Origin: Cyanobacteria bacterium FACHB-DQ100
GTDB taxonomy: Bacteria; Cyanobacteriota; Cyanobacteriia; Leptolyngbyales; Leptolyngbyaceae
Assembly: GCA_014695195.1 (NCBI GenBank)
Contig: JACJNW010000022.1
Location: 1-64,000, forward strand
DNA length: 64,000 nt
Direction: 5' to 3'
The position numbers and the translations under genes were made by a program. Shown piece after piece: positions 57,923 to 64,000 of this stretch. Each line of letters starts with the position of its first letter. The first letter of the stretch is position 1. Under the pieces are notes generated by a model. It worked only from the letters and a program-made list of their open reading frames with translations. It was not told the DNA's origin and searched no databases.

Positions 57923-59659
57923 TTAATAGTGATTGCCAACTTTGCGATGGTGTACAGCCGTTAACGCATCCGCTTTCGCGACTCGCCCTGTGGTAACGAT
58001 GCTGTAAACAATCCAGTGATCGGGGCATTCCATCCGGCTCACAACTTCACACTCTAGATAAGCCAGCGATTCAGCCAGAATCGGTGAGCCATTAGTCGCA
58101 GGATAGGTGGTGACATCGGCAAAGCGATCGGCTCCCGGCGCAAACCGCTTGAGGAAGTGCTTCATTAATGCCTGATATTTTCCTTCTTCCAGCGCATTTA
58201 GCACGAAGTGATCGCCAATGTGCAGGAACGATTCGATCGCCCGATCTTTGGCAACCGCGATCGAGACTCCGAGCGGTTCAGAACTTGCCTGCGCGACCCA
58301 AGATGCCAGCATTGCACTAGAGATGTCGCCCTTTTTGGCAGTAATGATGTACAGACCGCCGCTAATGCGACCGAGGGCTTTATCTAGCTCGGTGTCGAGG
58401 GCTTTCATTTGTTTGACGGTACGATCGCGAGTGAGCCATTGTCCTAAGTCTGTGCCGGACTCCTCGCAAAGCTGGTAGATCGCTTCGGTCGGTTCGTCTG
58501 CGATTTTGATTGGCTCAAATTTCTCAACCAAGCCAATCTCCCGGATTCGGTTGCGAATCGGATAAACGGCTTCATCGTTACCGCCGCCGACTTCAAACAG
58601 TCCAAAGTTCTGCTTGGAATTTACGGCAGCAAGAATGGTACCGATTGCGGCGGCAGCGTTTTCAGCAACTTCTCCAGATTGCGGGGGCATTCCCAGAACG
58701 ATCGCGCTGGAGAGTTCGACCAGTTCGCGGACTTCCTGCGGTTCAGCAACGCGCAGATCCATGATTTCAACGGCGACTCCGGTTTTGGTAATTCCGGTTG
58801 TGATCGCTTGCGCGAGTTGATCGCCGTACCCATGTCCTGCCACATAGAATAAGCCAACGGTGGTGGTCGCTTTTGCTTGGGTTTGGCTCCAATCTTGGTA
58901 GCGTCCGACTAATTCTTCGATGTTGTAGCGCAGCAGTGGCCCGTGACCTGTGGCGATCGTCGTAATTTCGGGAAGTTCTTTGATGCGTTTGATCGCTCCG
59001 AGTACCGATCGAGCGTTCGGAGCCATGAGGCAGTCGTAGTATAGACGAAACTCGGCTTCGAGAATATCAAGGTCTTCATCGTAGGTGTGATCGTCGCAGA
59101 AGTGCATCCCGAACGCATCACAGGTGAATAGCGTTTGCGTTTTGTGGTCGTAGGTGAAAATTGTGTCGGGCCAGTGTAAGTTCGGTGCAGAGACAAATTC
59201 AAGTTCGTGTCCATTGCCGAGTTCCAGACGATCGCCGCTCTTGACAACTTTGCTCTTGAACGGCTGATGCACCAAGTTTTCGAGAAATTGGATCGCAACT
59301 TTTGCACCCACGACGATGATATCCGGATTGAGTTCTAGGACATCGCGGACTAAGCCACTATGATCTGGCTCGGTGTGACTGATGATTAGATACTCAATGT
59401 CTTGTGGATCAATCAACTCATTTAGAGCATCAATGTAGAGTTCACGGAATTTCGCATGTGAGGTATCAACTAGAGCAACTTTCTCGCCTTTAATTAAAAA
59501 AGAATTGTAAGTTGTTCCATTCTCAAGAGAAAATTCGATATCGAAGCGATCGCGATCCCAATCGAGCGATCGGATCGTGGTAGTTTCGGGTGCAATATCG
59601 CTGATTTCGGTAGTGAGACGAACTCGTGATCGAGCTGAGCGAGGAGCAGAAGCGACCAT
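57923..59659 (-). CDS. flv3: flavodiiron protein Flv3 (diflavin flavoprotein)
   Basis: The 578-residue protein has the same three domains as Flv1, but a complete diiron site: SHTEPDHSGLV near residue 92, HWPDTIF, CDAFGMHFC and ATGHGPLLRY. This is the pattern of Flv3/Flv4. Because no small partner gene such as sll0218 lies between it and its neighbour, the pair is Flv3-Flv1 rather than Flv4-Flv2. Its N-terminal residues 1-25 (SAPRSARSRVRLTTE) form an extension before the core. It is divergent from coaX. Confidence 0.9.
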   Translation of the reverse strand: MVASAPRSARSRVRLTTEISDIAPETTTIRSLDWDRDRFDIEFSLENGTTYNSFLIKGEKVALVDTSHAKFRELYIDALNELIDPQDIEYLIISHTEPDHSGLVRDVLELNPDIIVVGAKVAIQFLENLVHQPFKSKVVKSGDRLELGNGHELEFVSAPNLHWPDTIFTYDHKTQTLFTCDAFGMHFCDDHTYDEDLDILEAEFRLYYDCLMAPNARSVLGAIKRIKELPEITTIATGHGPLLRYNIEELVGRYQDWSQTQAKATTTVGLFYVAGHGYGDQLAQAITTGITKTGVAVEIMDLRVAEPQEVRELVELSSAIVLGMPPQSGEVAENAAAAIGTILAAVNSKQNFGLFEVGGGNDEAVYPIRNRIREIGLVEKFEPIKIADEPTEAIYQLCEESGTDLGQWLTRDRTVKQMKALDTELDKALGRISGGLYIITAKKGDISSAMLASWVAQASSEPLGVSIAVAKDRAIESFLHIGDHFVLNALEEGKYQALMKHFLKRFAPGADRFADVTTYPATNGSPILAESLAYLECEVVSRMECPDHWIVYSIVTTGRVAKADALTAVHHRKVGNHY

Positions 59660-59767
59660 AAACGATCTCCCAGAGGTAATGTAAACGATAACGCAGTTCT
59701 CTTATAGCTTGATTGTCGCGCCTTGTATCTCAATTTGTAAAGTTTCAATAAGTAAGCATACCTATAA

Positions 59768-60565
59768 ATGAAACTAATTACAAATCGTTGGATCGCGCTA
59801 AATATTGGAAACTCCCGACTTCATTGGGCTTTGTTTGAAAATGACCAAATTCAACAAAGATACAATATGTCACATATCGCCGAGGATTCAGTGATTCTGC
59901 TGAACGATCGTGATTCCAACTCTACAGCAAAACCGATTAGCTTAGTTTATCAATCGCTGCCTTGGATGAGCATCGATTCAGAGCTATGGGTCGCGTCAGT
60001 TGTCCCGAAGCAGGTTGATTACTGGCGGAATGTTCCCAATTTTCACGGCATCTCTCTCAGCGAAATTCCTCTTCATCAGCTTTATTCTACGCTCGGTGTC
60101 GATCGTGCTCTAGCTCTATGGGGTGCTATCCAAGTCTATGGTAGTCCAGCCTTAGTCATCGATTGCGGAACAGCAATGACTTTTACAGGTGCAAACGAAA
60201 AGCATGAGTTGATTGGCGGCGCGATCGTGCCTGGAGTGCGGCTACAGTTTCAAGCTCTGGGACAACAGACCGCAGCGCTTCCTACGATCGGGCAAGTTGA
60301 AACTCTGCCTGAGCGATGGGCAAGGAATACCCAAACCGCGATCGAGAGCGGAATTTTGAACACACTTTTAGCAGGAATTCGCAGTTTTGTCGAAGACTGG
60401 AATCAGCAGTTTGAAAGGAGTACGATCGTCTTGACCGGGGGTGATGCGGAGTTAATTTATCGGCTCTTTGAGCAGACCGAGCCGCGAATTTTTGAGCAGC
60501 TTCGACTCGATTTGGATTTAGTGTTTTGGGGAATGCGATCGGTTCGCAACGCCTTGAAACCTTAA
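59768..60565 (+). CDS. coaX: type III pantothenate kinase
   Basis: The 265-residue protein has the ASKHA-like fold of CoaX: WIALNIGNSRLHWALF (phosphate loop), LGVDRALALWGA, VIDCGTAMTFT and GGAIVPGVRLQFQALGQQTAALP. It phosphorylates pantothenate in the first step of coenzyme A synthesis. The N-terminal lobe is divergent from textbook CoaX (IGNSRLHWAL in place of the usual Asp-Gly-N-T motif), as in other cyanobacteria. Confidence 0.92.
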   Translation: MKLITNRWIALNIGNSRLHWALFENDQIQQRYNMSHIAEDSVILLNDRDSNSTAKPISLVYQSLPWMSIDSELWVASVVPKQVDYWRNVPNFHGISLSEIPLHQLYSTLGVDRALALWGAIQVYGSPALVIDCGTAMTFTGANEKHELIGGAIVPGVRLQFQALGQQTAALPTIGQVETLPERWARNTQTAIESGILNTLLAGIRSFVEDWNQQFERSTIVLTGGDAELIYRLFEQTEPRIFEQLRLDLDLVFWGMRSVRNALKP

Positions 60566-60577
60566 GCGCTTGAAACT

Positions 60578-61033
60578 TTAAGCGATCGTAGTCCTGCCCT
60601 CAAAATAATCTTGTAGCTGCTGATCGTGATCATGTGAGAGCTTACCGGGGGGTAGATGTAAGCAATGGAACGCCTGCACATCTGCTACTTCATCGATATC
60701 CTTTGGGTTGAAGGTTCCAGTTGCTTCCACTTCCACAACGATGCAAATTGAGTGCATTCGTGGATCGCGATCGGGAGCCGAGTAAATTCCGACTAATCGC
60801 CGAATTTTGGTCAGTTCTAAACCTGTTTCCTCGACAAGCTCGCGGCGAATCGCCGTCGGCAAGTCTTCGCCCCAATCGACAATGCCTCCGGGAAGGCTCC
60901 ACAGTCCGTTATCTCGTCGCCGAATTAGCACAATGCGATCGTCCGGTAAAACTGTAATGATGCTTGTCCCAGTAATCGGGTGGCGGAAGATCACACCCAG
61001 AATGGTTTGGAAATATCGCCAAAACCGACGCAT
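60578..61033 (-). CDS. Nudix hydrolase
   Basis: The ATG at 61033 (MRRFWRYFQTI) gives 151 residues; a longer frame from GTG 61138 is possible and would overlap the bcp stop by 4 bases. The Nudix box is complete: GGIVDWGEDLPTAIRRELVEETGLEL, with the RE and EE metal ligands. Upstream of the box is IVLIRRRDNGLWSLP, typical of NDP-sugar or NTP hydrolases. The substrate is not known. Confidence 0.88.
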   Translation of the reverse strand: MRRFWRYFQTILGVIFRHPITGTSIITVLPDDRIVLIRRRDNGLWSLPGGIVDWGEDLPTAIRRELVEETGLELTKIRRLVGIYSAPDRDPRMHSICIVVEVEATGTFNPKDIDEVADVQAFHCLHLPPGKLSHDHDQQLQDYFEGRTTIA

Positions 61034-61134
61034 AAATTCACGATATGAGGTGAAGGGGTTGAAGTGCCTAAAAGTTGATAGAAGCAGTCGAGCGGGAATT
61101 TCTGGTAGATACGAGACGCTGGAGGATAAGCAAT

Positions 61135-61593
61135 TCACGCGAGATCGGCGAGGACTTGTGCTGCGTGAAACTCAGGTTTTACTTTGCGGTAGATTTTCTC
61201 GATCGTACCATCTGGGCTAATGACAAAGGTGTTCCGGATTACGCCTAAGAACTCTTTGCCCATGAATTTCTTCAATCCGTAACTTTCATAAGTCTCCGCT
61301 ACTTTACCGCCTTCATCACACAGCAGCGGAAACGGCAAATTGTACTTCGTCACAAACTTCTCATGGGAATTAGCGTCATCCGCGCTAATTCCCATGAGAA
61401 CGATATCTTGCGTCTGATATTGCTCGTAAGCATCCCGAAACCCACAAGCTTCTTTAGTGCATCCGGGAGTATTATCGCGAGGGTAGAAATACAAAACGAC
61501 TCGCTTACCTTTGAAATCCGCAAGCTTGACTAAATTCCCCTGAGTATCGGGTAAACAGAAGTCAGGAGCGCGATCGCCTACAGTTAGTCCCAT
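61135..61593 (-). CDS. bcp: peroxiredoxin Q/BCP
   Basis: The 152-residue protein has the peroxidatic Cys45 in [11 protein letters not shown] and the resolving Cys50 five residues later, the PrxQ arrangement. It reduces hydroperoxides using thioredoxin. Other motifs are [11 protein letters not shown] and [12 protein letters not shown]. The gene begins only 2 bases after argH ends, so they share a transcript. Confidence 0.94.
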   Translation of the reverse strand: MGLTVGDRAPDFCLPDTQGNLVKLADFKGKRVVLYFYPRDNTPGCTKEACGFRDAYEQYQTQDIVLMGISADDANSHEKFVTKYNLPFPLLCDEGGKVAETYESYGLKKFMGKEFLGVIRNTFVISPDGTIEKIYRKVKPEFHAAQVLADLA

Positions 61594-61595
61594 AC

Positions 61596-63005
61596 TTAGC
61601 TCTGTTGAAATCGTTGTTTTGCGGATGCGATCGCCTGATTAATCTGCTCGAATCCAGTTCCACCGAAACTATTTCGGGCTGCAACGACCTGCACAGGTGA
61701 GATCGCGTCGTAGATATCTGACTCAAACGCCGGATGAAGTTCTTTCCATTCTGCAAGGGTTAGGTCTTTGAGCAGCTTATTGGCTGAGAGGCACGATCGC
61801 ACCACTTTCCCAACCAGGTTATACGCTTCTCTAAAGGGAATTCCTTTTGCTGCAAGGTAATCCGCCACATCAGTTGCATTTGAGAAATCTTCTGTCACCG
61901 CTTCGTTCAATCGTACCGTGCGGAACTCTAAGCCTTCTTGAAATAAAATTGTCATCGCTTCTAGACAAGCCTTGACGGTGTTCACAGAATCGAACAAGGC
62001 TTCTTTGTCCTCTTGCAAATCTTTGTTGTAAGCGAGCGGCAGTCCTTTCATCAGCACCAACATTCCCTGCAAATGCCCGAAGACTCGCCCTGTTTTACCG
62101 CGCACGAGTTCTGGTACATCGGGATTCTTTTTTTGCGGCATGATGCTCGATCCTGTAGCGCAGCTATCTTTCAGCGTGACAAAACTGAATTCTTGAGATG
62201 CCCAAAAAATTACTTCTTCGGACAAGCGGCTAAGATGCACCATGATCAAGCTTGCAGCGCAGAGGAATTCGATCGCAAAATCTCGATCGCTCACGCCATC
62301 TAAGCTGTTTTCGTACAGTCCCCCGAACTCTAACAATTCGGCGGTGTAATGTCGGTCGATCGGAAAGGTTGTTCCCGCTAGCGCCCCTGATCCCAAGGGT
62401 GAAACGTTGACTCGCTGATAAATTTCGCCGAGTCGCGTCCAGTCGCGCTGCGTCATCTCGAAATACGCCAGCAAATGATGTGCCAAACTAATCGGCTGCG
62501 CCCGTTGCAGATGGGTGTAGCCTGGAATTAGGGTCTTAACGTGCTGCTCAGCGAGTCCGAGTAAAACGCCTTGAAAGTCTCGAAGCTGCTGACGAATTTG
62601 GTGAATTTGGGCGCGGAGATAAAGGCGGGTATCGGTTCCAACCTGATCGTTGCGCGATCGAGCGGTATGCAACTTCTTACCAACATCGCCCACAATCTCG
62701 GTGAGACGGTGTTCTACCGCGAAATGCACGTCTTCTGCATCAATGCCGGGTTGAAACTGTCCTTGGCGATATTCTTGCCGGATCTGCTCTAGTCCTTTGA
62801 CTAACTGATCGCCCTCTTCCGCAGAAATAATGCCAGTTTTTGCCAGCATTTTTGCGTGTGCTTGCGATCCCGTTAAATCATATTCAATTAGCGCGATATC
62901 AAATCCGATGCTGGCGTTAAACTGCGCGATCGCGGGATGCAATGCCGTTTCAAAACGCTGGCTCCAAGTTTGAGAAGGTTTAGATTCAGGAGACTGCTGA
63001 CTCAA
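61596..63005 (-). CDS. argH: argininosuccinate lyase
   Basis: The 469-residue enzyme has the signature [30 protein letters not shown] and the conserved [20 protein letters not shown]. It splits argininosuccinate into arginine and fumarate, the last step of arginine synthesis. It is transcribed before bcp. Confidence 0.96.
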   Translation of the reverse strand: MSQQSPESKPSQTWSQRFETALHPAIAQFNASIGFDIALIEYDLTGSQAHAKMLAKTGIISAEEGDQLVKGLEQIRQEYRQGQFQPGIDAEDVHFAVEHRLTEIVGDVGKKLHTARSRNDQVGTDTRLYLRAQIHQIRQQLRDFQGVLLGLAEQHVKTLIPGYTHLQRAQPISLAHHLLAYFEMTQRDWTRLGEIYQRVNVSPLGSGALAGTTFPIDRHYTAELLEFGGLYENSLDGVSDRDFAIEFLCAASLIMVHLSRLSEEVIFWASQEFSFVTLKDSCATGSSIMPQKKNPDVPELVRGKTGRVFGHLQGMLVLMKGLPLAYNKDLQEDKEALFDSVNTVKACLEAMTILFQEGLEFRTVRLNEAVTEDFSNATDVADYLAAKGIPFREAYNLVGKVVRSCLSANKLLKDLTLAEWKELHPAFESDIYDAISPVQVVAARNSFGGTGFEQINQAIASAKQRFQQS

Positions 63006-63113
63006 GGGAACTCTTTGTCGATCGACTGCAAGTTCTAAGCCTACCGCAAACGGTTGAAAAGAAGGGATGAAGCTCAGATTAATTTTTCATCCCAGTAAAG
63101 AGACTCGCCGGAA

Positions 63114-63344
63114 TTAGCCGAACGAAGTAAAGGTTCTGACGAAGTACCCTAGTCCAGCTCCTAACACAAATGCCCAAACCTGACCGGTTCTGACAAAGTG
63201 ATTCCAGCTTTTGCCGACATTCCCAGCAATATCGGTTTGCTTGAATTCCTGAGCCAGAATGTTGACATCGATCGATTGCACAACATCGCTCAGATGAAGG
63301 GTGTGATCGAACCAGGTGGATAGATCTAAAACAAGATGAATCAT
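63114..63344 (-). CDS. small conserved membrane protein
   Basis: The ATG at 63344 (MIHLVLDLSTWFDHTLHL) gives 76 residues. A soluble N-terminal part ends in KSWNHFVRTG, and a C-terminal membrane helix is VWAFVLGAGLGYFVRTF. The pattern resembles a small protein conserved in cyanobacteria, judged from memory. Its function is unknown. It lies between argH and the response regulator gene. Confidence 0.6.
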   Translation of the reverse strand: MIHLVLDLSTWFDHTLHLSDVVQSIDVNILAQEFKQTDIAGNVGKSWNHFVRTGQVWAFVLGAGLGYFVRTFTSFG

Positions 63345-63418
63345 GTGATTGTGCCGTGATTGGTTTGCTTTCAGCACAGTCTTATCACAGGAATCAAGTT
63401 AGAGAGTCCGAGAAAATG

Positions 63419-64000
63419 CTAGTTCAGAAGCGGCATTACTGAGGTCGCGATGATCGCCGCCTGCGTACGATCGCGTAGATTCAAACGCCCTAAAATGCTG
63501 GCGACGTGGTTTTTCACGGTTCCTTCTGAGATTTCGAGCGATTGGGCAATTTCCCGGTTGCTCGATCCTTCTGCGATCAGTCTTAACACTTGGCGCTCAC
63601 GAGCAGTCAGCTTAGCAAATCCAGGCGGTAAGCTAGGAGCAGGAGTACGCCGCTGGGACGGCATAAACGGCAGAACGTTCGTCATTGATGGTTCGGGACT
63701 GGTTTCTTCGATCGGCGGAGCAAGCACTTTCTGCAAAATTCCGGGACTGAGTTGAGTAAAGCCTCTGTGTGCAGTCCGAACGGCATTGGCTAACTCGTCA
63801 GGCGACATATCCTTGAGCAAATAGCCCCGCGCTCCAACTCGCAAAGCGGTTCGGACTGAGGCTTCATCATCAGTAGCGGTCAGAACTAAAACGCGGGTTT
63901 TTGGGCAGCGCTCACAAATGGCTTGAGTTGCAGTGATGCCGTCCATTTTTGGCATTTTCAAATCCATCAGCACCACATCTGGCTGGAGGGCTTCCGTTTG
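63419..64000 (-). CDS. NarL/LuxR-family response regulator (5' part beyond window)
   Basis: The frame is open to base 64000, so the N-terminus lies outside the window. The visible part begins QTEALQPDVVLMDLKMPKMDG, with the acceptor Asp, then VLVLTATD, the Lys in GYLLKDMSP, a Pro-rich linker and a LuxR helix-turn-helix (LTARERQVLRLIAEGSSNREIAQ ... VKNHVASILGRLNLRDRTQ). A DNA-binding transcription factor is expected; its kinase is unknown. Confidence 0.9.
   Translation of the reverse strand, partial: QTEALQPDVVLMDLKMPKMDGITATQAICERCPKTRVLVLTATDDEASVRTALRVGARGYLLKDMSPDELANAVRTAHRGFTQLSPGILQKVLAPPIEETSPEPSMTNVLPFMPSQRRTPAPSLPPGFAKLTARERQVLRLIAEGSSNREIAQSLEISEGTVKNHVASILGRLNLRDRTQAAIIATSVMPLLN

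Noticed and set aside
1-64000. CRISPR arrays, insertion sequences, prophage or integrated plasmid
   Set aside because: No regularly spaced repeats, transposase, integrase or phage genes were found; the Uma2-family gene alone is not evidence of a mobile element.

Overview
The window is a typical cyanobacterial chromosome segment. It carries plastocyanin, cytochrome c6, cytochrome c-550 (PsbV) with its paralogue PsbV2, two flavodiiron proteins, a delta-9 acyl-lipid desaturase, Ycf51, GuaB3, the small RNA Yfr1 and many copies of the octamer GCGATCGC (HIP1). The signalling genes and the exosortase/PTPA-CTERM genes fit a larger-genome, probably filamentous or Leptolyngbya-like species. This placement is an inference from gene content. 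No rRNA, tRNA, CRISPR array, insertion sequence or prophage was seen.

1-8.1 kb is a cell-surface and exopolysaccharide region: the N-terminal part of a cyanobacterial exosortase (cut by the window edge), an HpsJ-family partner, two PTPA-CTERM sorted proteins, an SLBB-type outer-membrane polysaccharide export protein, and a Wzz/BY-kinase co-polymerase. It includes a gene-poor stretch of about 1.3 kb.

8.2-17.9 kb is a large signalling island. On the minus strand an operon runs RsbR - RsbS - RsbT - (RsbT-like ATPase + SpoIIE phosphatase) - (RsbT-like ATPase + histidine kinase + two receivers) - (receiver + PAS + PAS + kinase + receiver). A divergent membrane PAS histidine kinase follows. This is a stressosome-type partner-switching module that appears to feed hybrid kinases rather than a sigma factor.

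17.9-31.8 kb holds housekeeping and mixed genes: rpsU and an RRM-type RNA-binding protein, an RNA methyltransferase, a Uma2-family nuclease, a large zinc metalloprotease, a GH116 glycosidase, a GIY-YIG protein, a LOG-family protein, trxA, Yfr1, guaB3, ycf51 and an iron-type alcohol dehydrogenase. 31.8-46.8 kb holds PLP enzymes, a membrane hydrolase, an EamA transporter, desC, a predicted membrane pseudokinase, an ABC1-family kinase, a PP2C phosphatase, a single-domain receiver, two tandem Crp/Fnr regulators and metK.

46.8-64 kb holds a GT9 glycosyltransferase, a pentapeptide-repeat protein, a four-carbon acid sugar kinase with tartronate semialdehyde reductase, the lumenal electron-carrier cluster psbV-psbV2-petE-petJ, accD, a divergent phytoene/squalene synthase-family protein, flv3-flv1, coaX, a Nudix hydrolase, prxQ/bcp, argH and a NarL-type response regulator cut by the right edge. 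Photosynthetic electron carriers, oxygen-photoreduction proteins and thiol peroxidase/thioredoxin together form a redox-management theme in the second half.

Most start codons were chosen from ribosome-binding sites and family length. Several differ from the longest open frame (metK, trxA, guaB3, rbp, the Crp/Fnr pair).
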